Shown here: one piece after another, positions 47,856-61,815 of the stretch | Numbering within the stretch: position 1 is the first letter of the stretch | Layout: each line of letters starts with the position of its first letter | From: Cotesia glomerata | Lineage: Eukaryota; Arthropoda; Insecta; Hymenoptera; Braconidae | Reading direction: 5' to 3' | DNA length: 64,000 bases | NCBI RefSeq assembly: GCF_020080835.1 | Contig: NC_058164.1 | Span: 2,666,001-2,730,000 of the forward strand | Notes under the pieces: generated by a model | The model's database searches: none | The model's input: only the letters and a program-made list of their open reading frames with translations | What the model was told of the DNA's origin: nothing | Made by a program: the position numbers and the translations under genes

Positions 47856-48745
47856 TAAGGTACCGACGGGTAATAAGGCCTAGCTTAGGGAAATTTTGAA
47901 AAAAATCGAAAATATTGCATTTAATTACTGAAATGTAACATTAATTTTTCTATTAATACATCAGCCATAAAATATAATGGAGTAATGGTAATCGAAAAAT
48001 GTGAGCGCGCTATAGTATGTACTGATAAAATTTAATAATTTCAAGTAAATAAATTGTTATAAGTGAATATAAATTAATTAATACGGTAAAATAAATTATG
48101 AATTACTGTTACAATAAACAAATTAGTGAAAAAAAGTACCGTAGAATTAAATTAAATTTCGCAACCTCAAAAAACCGTTCTGCTTACAGTAAACACATTC
48201 GGTAGTCTGGCGCTCCGTTTGCAACGGGATTTTTGAACGGAACTTGGCGCCAGATTCTACCGAATCTGTAGATTTTCATCATAAACAAACACAAAATTAA
48301 ATTTTTTCAAAAACCTTGCGAATAGGCCTTATTTTACTACGGTAGGGTAAAGGCCTGCGGGTTAAACATACTGGAAATAGTTATACTATACTTAATAAAA
48401 TTGTTATTAGAGATTAGTCATCACTTAAATTTAGCAACAGTACTTTTTAAGATGTTGATAATAATTAGAACAATAATTTAAAATTATTAAATATAAAATT
48501 ATAAAAAATGTTTACCATTTACTCAAACCGTTTTTTAGGAATTCTTCTGCGCTATTTTAGCATATGACGGATGATGAAATATAGAAGACAGGGAACATTG
48601 TATCGGGACTCTATAAACTTGTAGCGACATTTCTATGCTAGACGCTTCTACTAGAGAAGCCTTCAGCGGAAGCGGTTATTTTAAATATAATTTCTATTAC
48701 TTAGGCCTTATTACCCGACAGGCCTTATTACTTGCGGGTACCTTA
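47856..48745 (-). mobile_element. X element, copy 2 (not interrupted by Y)
   Basis: Ends TAAGGTACCGACGGGTAATA and the inverse of TAAGGTACCCGCAAGTAATA. The inverse of this copy aligns with 5636-6177 and 7608-7660. It has an internal segment around 48120-48300 missing from copy 1 and a small duplication at its right terminus. Confidence 0.82.
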
Positions 48746-49217
48746 GATAGTGTAAAAGCCACAATTTATAATAATTTAATATAAAAAAAGGTGATTAGTA
48801 GCTGACACTATAGTAAATAACGATTCTCCCATCTTAAAAAATTACAATTTCAAACAGTAAAAATTGCCGTTTTAATATATAGTCTATACTAATTGGAGAA
48901 GAGGAAGGTCTCACACTCGGAGAATTTACCATTTGAAACAGTAAAAATTCTACTCTTAAAATATATATTTTACCAGTCCAGGCAAATCAATAATTATAGT
49001 TTGATTTTTAGCGTTGCGTTTAAAATTTACCATTTTACTTTGTAAATATTGACGTTGCTTGTTTAGAAAATTTAGTAACTGTAGTTTATATTTTTTACAT
49101 ATCATGCAATCATTTTTTAGGTACAAAATAATAAATATCAAATTCAAAATTCTTAATTATTATACTTCAACATTTTCTACTTTCACATAGCGAATATTAC
49201 TGTTTGAAATACTATTT

Positions 49218-49375
49218 TCTTCCATGTAAATAATAAATTGTAACATTTAAATGATAAATATTATAAAGTGATTGTTAAAATCACGATTTTACTGTTTGAA
49301 ATGGTAATTTTTCCAGTTGATCATTCTTTATTATAAATCGACCATTATTTATTACAGTTTACTTTTTTCCGTGTA
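49218..49375 (+). repeat. Dispersed repeat, pair member 2
   Basis: Near-identical to 9909-10064. Text to its left (48840-48960) also has repeated 'caaacagtaaaaatt' motifs, so the full element may be longer. Confidence 0.72.
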
Positions 49376-51574
49376 TACTTTTTTTACCAAAAATTCATGA
49401 TAGTTATTAATACTAATTAAAAATTATAAATTCGACAATACATTCCATAGAATCACGGTTCTGCGAGCAATTAAATTTCCAAATTAATTAATCATCTCTC
49501 TACAATTTAAACTACGCTCTTCAATTAAAATTCAGTAATTAATTCGATTAAAGTTTGACTTCCATTAATAGGGCAGGCAGTATAAATAAAGTAAAGTAAA
49601 TTAACCAGGCTTCCAATGGCATTTGTATAAATTCGAGCATTCGTATAATATATTTATCTATCCCTGATAAATTAAAAGGGAGGAAATGGGTAATATGTAG
49701 CTAATGGATATTATTTGGATCTTCGATTTTCACGTCCTCATAATCGGACCTTTTGCCAGGCGTTATGTATACATAATGTAAAGCTTCTATCGGAGGTAGC
49801 TGGTAGTTCATTCCCTCTTGGCAATCTCACGCGCCATTTACCAAACTTTATAAAAGCCGTTTGCTTACTTCACAACCTTGAGAAAATGTTTTCCCACCAG
49901 GGTTATTTCTACTCAAGCTGTTGAAGAGTATAAAAAATATATATAACTCTAAAAGAAGAATAGAAAATTAAGACTGTACATTATTACGCGAAAAACTCTT
50001 TATGAAAATTTTATTCGCTTTACTTATACGACCAGACGAACCCAAGGGATTTAATACTCTCGTTTTTTATTTTATGAAAGCCCGTTATATAATGAGAAAT
50101 TTTCCTCGTCAGCATCTAGATTTTTTTTGTCTTACTTTTTTTTAATTATTTATTTCCAATAAGTCAACTTAAATAAAGTTTCATTAATAAAGTTGATCAA
50201 TGGCCAAGTAAATAATAGAAAAGTCTTATCTTTTGTTGAAATTTCATAATTGATTTTTCTTTATCAAGATAAAATCATGCACACGCTGATAAAATTTTTT
50301 TTTCTATTTTTAAAAAATTTATTAATAATTAACAAATACCTTCTTAAAAAAATTTTTTTTAAATAAAAAAAAAAAATATATATATATGACCGTATAAAAT
50401 ATATTTTTCGACCATCAAAAAATGTGCATTTTATAGCGACTGTAACGAATCGAAAGCTTTCGGGATTTCATATTAAATTTAACGAACCTATCTTTTAACA
50501 GAAATTAAAATATTTCCCGGGTATAAATTACATAAAAATATTTACTGCGACCATAATCTTAATCAGTGTAAATTTTAAATAATATTTTTAATCATTCCCG
50601 TTAAAAATAATACTCCGTATTTTATTGGCTCTAAAAATTTTATTAGTATAATAAACATTACGCAATTTATTCACTGGCATATAATAATTTAAGTATTAAA
50701 GTACAAGAATTTTTATTTAATAAACATAATTAACAAATCCATATGTTGTGTCGAACAATAATTCCGCGGTATTATGAAAAATCATTGTTGAGATTTATCT
50801 TGTTAAAATGTTTACAATGTGTTTATAAATGTATAAATATGTGAATAAATATTCGTTGAGATAAAAAATATTTTCTGGTAAATTAAATATAAATAATTTT
50901 GATCATAATAAAGAGTTTATTTGTTTGGAAAAAATATTTTGAATATTTAATTAAATTGTACGAAAAAATGTAATTTAAAAAATCGCGCAATCAACTATGC
51001 AAATATTGTTTTTTATTATATTCAAGTATTCGGTAGTTTTGTTATAGCGGAATTCAAATTTTCATGGTAGATTAATTTATTGAACAGTGAGCCGGATAAT
51101 TCTCGGTAGAAAGATCAAAATTTCTAACCTGGTCAACGCTTTCTCTCTTTCTCACTATAGATATAGAATATGTGTATAATAAATGACGCGCGGATGTTGA
51201 CCAGACGAGTATCCGGGGACTGGAAGTTTATAAAGTTTTAACACAAATGAGATATTTTACGCGCTATTTATTCCAACCCTCGAGCTGTCCGGTCAAGTAT
51301 CATGAGACCAGATGTCATACCATTTTACTCATCTATTCCCGTCTTTTTTTATTAATTTATTTGCTTAAAAAATTTCTGAATATCAATTATACACTTTTTC
51401 TAACAAAGATATTTTATCTTCATTATTTTAATTCATATCTAAAAATAAACAAAACTAGAATTAAATTCGAGTGTAAATTTAATAAGAATCAAATATCAAA
51501 TTGAGGATGAATCAGCGTCACACAAATTGTTAATTTTAGGGCTAAAAATTTTTTTACATTCAAATAATTTACTG
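49376..51574. other. AT-rich stretch, no gene seen
   Basis: A short run of mixed-composition text at 49720-49930 includes a 69-codon frame but no recognisable domain or splice context. The remainder is AT-rich. Confidence 0.4.
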
Positions 51575-52668
51575 CACGGAGAAAAAAATTTTGCTACAGG
51601 AACTCTATAGTAGCTAGTTAGTTGTAAAAAGTTCCAGTAGGTTAACGTATTCTTATAGTAACAATACCGTTTAGCTCCTGCAACTCTACATCGTTGAGCT
51701 CTGAGAGCTAAACGTTATTTACCTCTCACAACTCTACAGGATCGTTCTGAGACTATAACAAATTTTTGGAAGTCTGCTTAATAATTTTTTTTTACGATTT
51801 AGCATTGATAATTTAATAAATACATGCGGCAGAATGAATTTATATTGCCAACAATAATTGTATATGGCAAATAAGAATAGTATTATAATAGAAATAAAAT
51901 AATAGTAGAACTTATATTACAAATAAAAATTATTTGTAAAATAAAAATATGGTCATCACAAAATTATCTTATTTTCTTAATTATATCAATAAATATTGGA
52001 CATAAAATCACTACCCTGTTGAAAATCTCCAATAAGATCCCATCAAAAGCGACAAAAGCCACTTAGAAACTAATAAAATTTATGGGTTTCTAAGTGGCTT
52101 TTGTCGCTTTTGATGGGATCATATTGGAAATTTGAAACAGGGTACCGTATACGCACAAGAAAAGATAAATAAACGAAAACAAATTTTATTTTGTGTTAAA
52201 TGGGGTCTTTTTAATGTATTCCGATAACTTATCACTTATCACAATATATTCAACTAATAAATTAAATTAACAGTCACTGCAAATGAACCTTGAAAAACCA
52301 TAAATACAAAACTGTTCTAACGAAATTCAATTTGACAAAAAAAAATCTATTTCTTTAAATAAATAAATTGGGAACTTAATTGTCCTCATATATTTTTAAT
52401 AATATAGATTAGTAACAAAATAATTATGTTTGGCATTTTAGAAGGTTATGAAATATGTCAGCGCACTCCACTGCTGCGCAACGTAGAGCGCTCCTAACTA
52501 TACCGTTTGGCTCTGAGAACAATCCCGTAGAGTTCTGAGAGCTCAACAACATTGAGTTATCAGAACTAAATAACATTATGTTACTGTAACTCTACAACGA
52601 ATAGTAAACTGTGTATAGTTGTGGTAACTCTACAGTTACGTTACCAGAACGAATTTTTTTTCCGTGTG
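51575..52668. mobile_element. Foldback element with CACGGAAAAAAA ends
   Basis: Left CACGGAGAAAAAAATT and right inverse CACACGGAAAAAAAATTC are inverted. Both subterminal regions are dense in 'aactctacag / ctgagagctcaac' motifs that pair across the element. A separate 129-bp palindromic MITE sits inside at 52014. Confidence 0.65.
52014..52142. mobile_element. 129-bp near-perfect palindromic MITE
   Basis: Starts CCCTGTTGAAAATCTCCAAT; the right arm is its near-exact inverse, and TA flanks both ends. The inner arms (about 52038-52070 and 52086-52118) pair perfectly, leaving a loop of roughly 15 nt. A transcript would fold as a long single hairpin. Confidence 0.88.
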
Positions 52669-52904
52669 TTAAAATTTCAGAATAAGGAACCGTTCATATT
52701 TGAAGAAAAAAATTTCTGAAACTTGATACAGAATACCCCTTTTATGGAGAACTAGTACCCTAAAAAAAAAAATTCTCTATCGAGTCTATATATAATTTTC
52801 AAACAAAAAGTATTTTTTAAAATCTTCAACAGATGACGCATGAACAGTAAATCATCTCTTAGGTGAAGATATAAAATCTAAAATACAAATTATTTGTTTT
52901 AACT

Positions 52905-53099
52905 GCACTGATAGAAGAATTTATTTGTATTAAAAAATATTTGTTAATAGTTAAGAAATCATTTATTAGAAACCACTTTTTAGTATTAAACAAATATTTC
53001 TTAGTATTTAAAATTATTTGTTTGTATTTAATAAATCTGATATTCATTTATTAAATATTAATAAATATTTTTAACTATAAACGAATCCTTCTATCAGTG
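52905..53099. mobile_element. MITE family, copy 4 (internally deleted)
   Basis: The same CACTGATAGAAG...CTTCTATCAGTG ends as the 272-bp family, but only 195 bp long because part of the right half is missing. No TA duplication is left. Confidence 0.82.
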
Positions 53100-56000
53100 T
53101 GTTTTAAGAAATTTATACCGCTATTTAACTACTTTTTATATTATAAGATATATAAATTGGGGGAGGTTTTTCTAGAAAATGTGAAAAAATGTATTAAATA
53201 ATTTTTTTACTCTCATGTATACCCTGATATGGCCATATCAAAATATTTTTCTTATAAGTACAATATGTACTATAACTCACATGGTTATTTTCGTTACATA
53301 TCCCCGCAACCATTTAAGCCTATCCCCATTCATCAAAATTTACTATTCCCCTATACTTTCATGAATTAAACTGACAAAAGCCCTACCCCTTCTCTAAGTC
53401 TCATCAATCAAGGTATCAACTATCCAAAAACTGTCAACCGTTGTCAATGCTCGCATAATTTCGCCGATAATAGCACTATTGTTGGAAAAAAAAAAAAAAA
53501 AAAAAAAAATGTAAACCACTCAGTAAGATCCAGCGATAAAACAAGGCGGTAAGAAAATAGCGTGCCCGTGGGATTGATTTTTTATGTTAGCAGCGCCTTA
53601 GAGACACATAAGTGGAAAAGAAATAACACGAACTGGTGTATACGATCCAAAGTGAGACACGCTCATGCAAACAAGTATTTGTACAGCCCACATATGCTAT
53701 ACGTATATATTTAGACACCAGATACCTACACAAATAACAGCTGACAGTGAAAATAAGAGAGACGAGAGTGTGGCGTAGTGTAAGTCGACGATAGGGAGCT
53801 TTCAGTTACTCGGGTAGTTTCTTTAAGATGCGAATCGGGGCGCACTTGTTGCTTGGCAAGACGGAGTAGGTTGGGTGTACCGGATAAATCTAACCCGACG
53901 GTGAGAGTGAGTGTACGGATGAGGTCGAGGATGAGAATAAGGGTATGGTTGGTATGAGAATATAGGAATTGTGTAAAAAGAGATTGACGGAGTAAAAAAC
54001 CGTGCGGAAAACGTTATATTCGTAGAGAACGTTAGGTGAGAAAAACACCAACACTATAGACGTAAAAAGGGAAATCAATCGTATAAAAGAACGATAGTAT
54101 AGGTACAGGGGAATGCAGGCAATCAAATTGATTCTCTTTTACGATACAACCTTTTTCTTCGTCGTAGAATAGAATTTTACTTTCTGACCAAACAGCTTTT
54201 CTTTTATTTACTATTTATTGCCTTACGAATCACTAGTAATTTATGACTCGTGAAAAACTACCATTTTATTTATTGTTTGCTACATTATTTTGTAAAAAAA
54301 TAAGTATAAATCTTTTCAACGAATAATGCATTGAAAAACTGACTTTCATCACATAAATCAAAGTCAATAATTCAATTCGGGAAAAACGTTCCCGATAAAC
54401 GAAATGAAATATGTGTATGTACGCTAAATGTCAGACAGTAGAATAAAAATAATTTAGTCAGCCGCAATAGTTTCATTCAGAATTGACATAGACGGACAGA
54501 CAAACTCGATGTATCTTTCAAATGTTCTTTGTTTTAGAATACTCTCGGTTGAGGTAAGTAATATTACACAATCAAATAGGTCAATACACTGTTCTTGTTT
54601 GTGTTAAGCTTGGCGGTAACATCGAATTAAAATTCTAAAAGTAAATCATAAAACTCATATAAACTTTCAATTAACTGTACTTAAATTAAACTCTTCAACT
54701 CTAGTTTAAACTACTTCAATAAACCGTATACTGGGGATTAACTCTCAAGTTCTTTGTACATGCTCCAATTAGATGTGTATTTATCTTATTTCAATTATAT
54801 GGTGATGATAGAACATTAATGAGGCTATTCACTTTATCTTTTCTTGAATTAAAAATAATAAATATAAATCTTAATGGGTTTTTATTTAGCAGAAGCTATT
54901 ATTTAAATTAATAGTTATATTTATACAATTTTATTACATTTGAATAGATGACAATTTATTAAAATAAATTCTTAATATATAACTTTAATTTAAAGTTGAA
55001 CATCTGCATAGAAAAATTCTTGAATCAAGTAATATTTACTCAAAATGAAAAAAAATTGCCAGATCAAGAATTTTTTGACCTCAATAAAAAAAAAGGCCAT
55101 TCGGCAGCCAAAATGGAAGTAGATTTTTCAAATACAGAAAATTTATTTTTAATAAAATAATGTAAATACTAATAATGTATAACTTAATTCATGAATTAAA
55201 AACAAAATTCAATAATAAATTTAAAACTATTTAGAACAAATTTTGGAAAAAAATTATCTTGTGAAGAAAAAGTTTTTTTAATATTTATCAAACAATTTTA
55301 AAGATTATAAGATTTGAATTATAAATATCTAAATTTTAAGTAACTACTTAGGAACAACAGTTTCCAAGTTAATTAGAATTTTGAAATCAGATAAAATTTT
55401 AATTGAAGAAAATAATATTTAGAACTAGTTTGTAACATATTGACTGACGACCTACCTGAAAACATAACACGAAAGACTGATCAATATCATAATTATTGAA
55501 TTTACATCATAATTAAACTATGATGCAGACAATAATTCTAAAACGGCTGCAACAGTAAAACTGTTTCATTGAACGAACTCTAAAAGGAGTAATATTGAGG
55601 TTATTACCACTTCTGAGTAGTGAAAATTAAAGCTTATTAAAAGAGCTTTACGATGCATTTTACCGAATTTCAATATCTTGTCTAGTTCAGTAAATATACC
55701 AAGTTGAAGTAGTAAAAACATCAATTTTTACGATTTTCAAAATTTCAAAATTCTGTTATTTCCAAACATATATAAACTTTTGAATGAACTACATTTTCTG
55801 ACTCAGCTCGACAAACTGAGTCAGAAAATGGCTAAATTTTTTAAAAGTTGCGCCATGAGGACGGCTACAAAAGTTAGATTTTTATAAAATCTACTAAAAA
55901 AGAAATTCTTCAAAATTATTTCCTTGGTTACAAAGCTTACCTCTCTTTATAGTCATTTCAATAATATTGTTAATTAATTTTAATTTTCAAACTTTTTATT

Positions 56001-57175
56001 TGATAAAAAAAAAAATAATAAAATAAATAATCAACTACTCGAAATTCCAAAGCTTGAAAATGGCAATAGTAAATTAGATCTTTCATGCAATTTTATGGGT
56101 ACTCGTTACATTGAAGCTGACACTTTACAACATACCAGATTTTTATCATGCATTCACAATAAAACGAATTTCACAAATTGTTGGGTTAATTAAAAGTATT
56201 GACATTCACCAAAGTATTTTACATACCAGAAAATTTATTTCTGTTCAAGTATCGATCTAAAGAGATAAAAAAGTACAAAATTAATTTTCAATTATTAATT
56301 TTTGAAATACACCTTCATTAAAGTGTTAATTGCAAGCTCAAAAAATTCCAAAATCAATCAATTCAAACCCAAAGCAGTTAAAACTAAATTGGTAGTTGTG
56401 AATAATCTATAAAAAAAAAACGAAACAATTGTAGTTAAATAAAATAAACAATGTTCGAACGGTCAGCAACCTATCAGTCTGGCACATAAAATGTTGCGTC
56501 TGGCGGTGCATGGCTAACGTGTCTCGTTAAGTGCAGTACGTGGCTATTCCAAATTAGGACGCCCTCAAGCCTGCGCACGCTCATCACGCCGGATATCTGT
56601 CGTACCACTGGCACATTATTGATTTTGAGATTATCGCTATCTGCGTGCTCTACATATTAAACATGAATATTGTCATTCTCGTCCATATATCTCACTTAGT
56701 TTTAGTTCAACACTTAATAAATGACTGACTACAGTCCGGACGGTATATAACAATTATAAAAGAGCGTTATATACTCACATGCAAATTACTCACTTATTGT
56801 CTCCTCAATTCATACGCTCGGATAAATAGGATAGGAGTATTCTGCTACACAAATAAGAGTTTAATAATGATTTATGTCAGGCTGTTATTTTAAGCAAATT
56901 TATTCTGAAATTCGCTCCTTTTCCTCCAACACCAATCTTAATTTAATTTTCAATTCCCGTGTTATTTATTGGCCCGTTAAAATATTTATCTTTTTGAATC
57001 AATATAGTTATTACAGAGGGGAAATAATTTACGGTGTCTCTCAGTTTTATCAATTGTGGTTATCGATTTATTTCTATCGGTTTTTTTTTTTATAATTATT
57101 GAAAAGACCCATTTAGTTTTATATGTCAAATAGTTGGATTAGGTTAGCTCATTAATAATAAAAATGATAATTTTA
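53100..57175. other. Intergenic or intronic, no gene called
   Basis: GC-richer patches at 53520-53930 and 56460-56640 look non-repetitive and could hold regulatory sequence or non-coding exons, but neither has a convincing frame with splice sites. The rest is AT-rich. Confidence 0.35.
53486..53508. repeat. Poly-A tract
   Basis: Uninterrupted adenine run. Confidence 0.9.
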
Positions 57176-57852
57176 AAAAAGTTTGAAAAATTCAAAAGTG
57201 CACGCCTCATAACGCTCATTCATTTTTTAAGAAAAAAATTAATTGTGTAATTAATTAAAAAAAAAAAAAATTTAATTAAGTAATTTCTTACAGAGTATTT
57301 TTTATTTTTTTTTTTAAACATCGGCGCCCTTTTTTCTTGTCATATGCGCACGCAGTCTAAAAAAATCTAGCTTGATCAAGTGGCGCCATAGTTTTCACGT
57401 GACAAATAAGAAAAATTCGTTTGGCTTTGTACGGTTGTATTGTAGTGAATTTTAATAAAAATTCAATTAAAAAAAAAAATACGTAAACTAGGCCACTGGT
57501 ATGAAATACAGACCCAGTTTATCGAATTCTTAAACTAATAAAAAAGGTCCGGTCTTGAAATATCAATTTGTTCGGGAGTAATCGTTGGTACATCCAAAAT
57601 GGAGTGACATCCGGACGTCCACGTAAAATTTTTTTTAAAAAGTTTTTTTTTTTTTTTCAAAATAGCAACATGAAATGATTTTAGAAAGTGAAAGATGGTT
57701 TAATTTAAGTGTTTTTTCGGTGTATATCTAATTATATCATCGTATAAGTGTAATATGATTGTGATAGAGGCATTTAAAGATCACAAAATTTCTTGACCTT
57801 GATGAGTCGAGTATAAAACACAACCTTACGCGCTTCGCGCTATGAGGCGTGC
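57176..57852 (-). mobile_element. Y element, copy 4 (uninterrupted, inverted)
   Basis: Inverse of the Y family: starts with the T/A-rich AAAAAGTTTGAAAAATTC end plus GTGCACGCCTCATAACGC, and ends CGCTATGAGGCGTGC. At about 677 bp it is the best reference for the family without nested insertions. Confidence 0.82.
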
Positions 57853-59059
57853 AAAAAAAATATGAATAACAATATAGAAGTCTCAGTTGTTATAGTATGA
57901 AAATTTACGGAAAATTATTTCAAGGCAGTAATAGAACTCGTAACGCTTCACCTCCCATCTATGTGGACATAGCAGAATATTCTCAACTATGTAGACATAT
58001 GCAAACTCACTATTACTCAAGGTATTTTATTTTTTTTTTTGCTAAAAAAATACTAAGAACTGCATTTTAAAATTTTTTTTATCGTATAAATTGTCAATTT
58101 TTTTTTTTTTATTAAGTATTAAATTGTTATTGTAAAATTATCGTTTAAAAAAATTATGTTAGTTACTATAAAACTTGATTATCAAAAAATCATTCTCTAA
58201 TTTGGATAATGAAAAAAAAAATCCATCTACTTTAAAGATTTCATTATTTATTTTATATTTCACTGTAACGTCATTAAGCCTAACGGCATACAACAAAATT
58301 CCATTAACTTTTTTCTGCTAAAAAAAAAAGGAAATACCGAAAGCTTACGGTAAAATAGACGCGAGCGATTTTCACGACCAGTAAATTGGCAGTTGCTTTT
58401 TTCTTTAATTAAAATAAAATTGCTAGGTCGAAAAAAATATAAATTTAGACTGTTTTATTCTTGATTTTACTTTAGCGGTGGTGGTTTATGTGAACTGTAT
58501 ATGAAGAAAGATAAATAAGATTATGTAAGAGATTTTGCGGATAAGTGAAGGTGTTGGGGGTTGAATTATTTCGGAGAATTTAACTGCTAACCGCTATTAA
58601 GAAAAGGGAATGAGGTCATTTCAATTGCAAAGTAAGCCACAGAAAAGCTGGTGTGTTTTGGTGTTACCAACAAATTTGACGTAAATGTTAATCCTCTTAG
58701 TCACTTTATGCTCGATTTAATCGCCAATTTATTTAAGACTGACTTACTTTTCTGGTTTAAGAAAATTTAAATTTATAATTTTAATCTATCTCTAATCTCT
58801 TGTTAATTTTAATAAGATTTATAAAAATTATTTAGATCATGACATATCAGGTTATGGTAGGTCGTGCAAACTAACTATATATGACCATATAAGGATATAT
58901 TAAGCTATATCAGACATACCATACTAAAAAGTTTTTCACAAAAAATTATCATTATTTACTAGCAACCTTGCAGTTACTATGTGACTACTGTGACTTGTGA
59001 ACTATAAATAGATCAAATTTTGGTTTATTAAATAATGACTTTTGTTAAATTTCACTGTG
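57853..59059. other. AT-rich stretch, no gene seen
   Basis: No recognisable gene; scattered 'atatggccatat'-like text near 58880. Confidence 0.35.
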
Positions 59060-60100
59060 CTTTTTTAACTATTGACGGTTTTAAAGATATAAGCTCATAT
59101 CGATGTTACACTCATCAAGAGCTTTCATTTGAGTACCCACATGCATTTTGATATATTTTTTATATTTACATATATATAATATATATAAATATATGAAAAA
59201 GTAATGTGGGTACTCAAATGAAAGGTCTCGATGAGTGTAATATCGGGGTGAGCTTATTTCTTTAAAAATATCAATAGTTCACAAGATATCTGTTAAATTG
59301 CACTGTACTTACTTAACAATTGACGTTTTTAAAGATATGTTCATGCCGATGTTACTCTCATCAAGAGCTTTCATTTGAGTACCCACATGCATTTTAATAT
59401 ATTTTTCATGTATACATATATATAATACTAGCTTTATACTCGCCCGCTCCGCTGGGCTTTATAGAATTGCATTTTTAGATCTAAACTTGAAATTTAATTA
59501 GAGTATTGTTTTGACTTGCACAGATTCCCAATTATATCGAATTGGCATGCACTTTTTATCCATGAAATTATTCTAGCTAATATTCATTGTAACTTTCAAT
59601 GTGCAATCATTATAACATTCCCGTGTCTTTCTTACAAAAATGAATAATAATTGATATGAAAAAAAAAATTTGTAATGAGCATTGAAAGTTTCAGTTGAAG
59701 AAATTGCAGGTCTCATAAGTGAAGAAATCTGCCTAGTATATAAACATAACCAATAGAATTAAAAAATTTATTTTAAACAAATGACAATCGAATAGAATAA
59801 ATTTAGTTAGAATAAAAATTCATTATTTCTAAGTCAAAAAAATATAGTTTCCGGATAAATAATCACCACCATATCATATACAAAAACTTTCTTCGAAACA
59901 CGCTGCATCTTATGGTATTAGTAATATTCCGATCAGTTCAGTAGTTTTCGCAGTATAACCGGACAAAAAAACCGGCTTTCCATTTATTAGTGTAGAAGAT
60001 ATGAAAAATTGATGTGGGTACTCAAATGAAAGGTCTTGATGAATGTAATATCAGGATGAGCTTATATCTTTAAAAATCTCAATAGTTCACGAGATTCAAG
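59060..60100. repeat. Tandem duplication of a palindromic unit
   Basis: Unit 1 (about 59060-59300) has arms 'catcaagagctttcatttga' and its inverse around an AT-rich centre. Unit 2 starts about 250 bp later (59313) with the same text, and its arms are separated by a Helitron at 59428-59996. Both arms of unit 2 are preserved. Confidence 0.75.
59428..59996 (-). mobile_element. Non-autonomous Helitron, copy 2
   Basis: On the minus strand it starts TCTACACTAATAAATGGAAA and ends GGGCGAGTATAAAGCTAG. It is collinear with 8772-9346 over its full length. It splits the AT-rich centre of a palindromic repeat. The exact 5' end could be 3 bases further out. Confidence 0.8.
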
Positions 60101-61815
60101 GTCATTTCTTAATTCTAAAGATAGAGCATTTTCGAATGTAGTCTAAATACTTATCATCATAAATTGACTATTGGTGAGAATAATATGAAACCATGAAAAG
60201 GCACAACTCCAGGTCAAGACTATTCCAACGATACCAAATTTAACCATAAAAATCCATTTTATCATATAAATACACTAACTATAAAATTTTACTTTTTCTC
60301 TTAATATAGATTAATCACAATACATTTTTTAAATTATAAATAACATACAAAGTATAGTACTCAAGCGTATTACGTAAATATCAATCTCTAAGCTACAACT
60401 ATAGCAATTACCTAATTAGATAATTACAGTTATTAAATTCCATCGAGCTCCGTATAATTGAATAGGTATTGGACTATTATAGTCGAAAGCTCTCGTACTA
60501 AATATCGTGGATGCATAAAGTATTTTTAAACATATTGATTTTACAAAAACTCTTGACGTCATGGTAATATTTTATTCAAAGGCTTTATCTGAACCGACAA
60601 AAAAGTACCCGACGCTTTGTGAACTTTGGAAGTATAAAACTTCAATTATTTTATCGAATTATTGTTACCTGCACTTTTGAATTATTGTTACTATAGTTTA
60701 AATATTAAATTTTTTAATAACGATGCAAGACTCACTTTAAACAGAACAGAGAAAAAAAAAGTTTCTGGCACATGAAAAAGGTACGAAATATGAGTGACGT
60801 GCACGAAGTAGACAGGAGTTAGATAAAAAATGGGCTACGAGTCGATTCGAAGTGACGTCCGCGGTGATGACCCATTTCCTCGTGGGACACAGAGGAAAAT
60901 AAACCAATTCACTTCTATTCTATACATATATATATATCACATAGCTTGGACATTCCAAATTACGAGTAACGGGGAGATGCGTGAGAAAGCATAGCAAGGG
61001 TATAACGAGTGAACAGATAGAGCGCCAGGAAACTCTAAAAAGTGCAAAAAGCTCCTACCCGTTAAAGGAGTAGAATGCTTTTGAGTGTTCGGGACATTTA
61101 GCGCTTGCATCCAACGTGGAGTTGGATGCGCGCGCACTCAACAAACAGGATGAAAAATAGTATGGATGAAAATAAAATAAAAGCGTGAGACACTAGCGAC
61201 TAAAAAAAAAAAAGGGCGTCCTGAATGTGCGAACAGGGAGGCGTTTTATGTAGAAGAGGAAGATACCCCGTGGACTATTCAACATTTGCTCGGTGAAGGG
61301 GGAGAGGAAACACCTGACCCAGCAGTGCTTTCTTTTAAATTTTTTTTCCTTTGTTTCAGGCGTTTTTTTTATTTATTTTAATCTTCTTTTCTGTTCCTCA
61401 GCTTACACGCAGACACGAAAATGGGAGAAAAACTTTGAGTTACTCTCACGTACCGTCAATCTCCGTGAAACCTCGAGCGATTTTCTAAAGAAAGTGGAAA
61501 GAATCTATTCAGTATTGTTCATTGCTTCATGTAATATGGATGTACTCATGTGTGAGTTTGTATATGTGTATGCATACCTCGGAGAGTGTAAATGTATCTG
61601 TGTGTACATATGCTTTTATATATTTAGGTTACCCACGTACCCGCTATAAATTACCTGAGTATTAGACCAGGGCTTTTTTTTTATTTAACTCTATAATAAA
61701 ATTTATTTCTTCAATTCGTATATATATTTCATGTAATACCTACTTGAGGAATGAAAAATAGAGGAGTTCAAATTTTTTTTTTTATATTGAAAAAAAAATT
61801 ATTCTATTTATCTTA
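60101..61815. other. Intergenic or intronic, GC-richer patch 60780-61320
   Basis: The patch contains gtgacgtgcacg and gtgacgtccgcggtgatgac (CRE-like TGACGT strings) and GC-richer text. A 118-codon frame (61293-61649) covers it partly, but no domain is recognisable. Not called as a gene. Confidence 0.35.

Noticed and set aside
38268..53099. CRISPR-like array formed by the repeated CACTGATAGAAGG elements
   Set aside because: The copies are long, dispersed, inverted-end elements with TA duplications, and the genome is eukaryotic.
53890..54126. Minus-strand 78-codon frame in a GC-richer patch
   Set aside because: Low-complexity Tyr/Ser/Leu/Phe composition and no domain or splice support; it could equally be regulatory DNA.
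61383..61500. Possible second exon of the gene starting at 46692 (acceptor CCTCAG then AYTQTRKWEKNFEL in the right phase)
   Set aside because: The acceptor and phase fit, but there is no convincing donor and no recognised domain; a chance match over 15 kb is likely. RNA junctions would decide.
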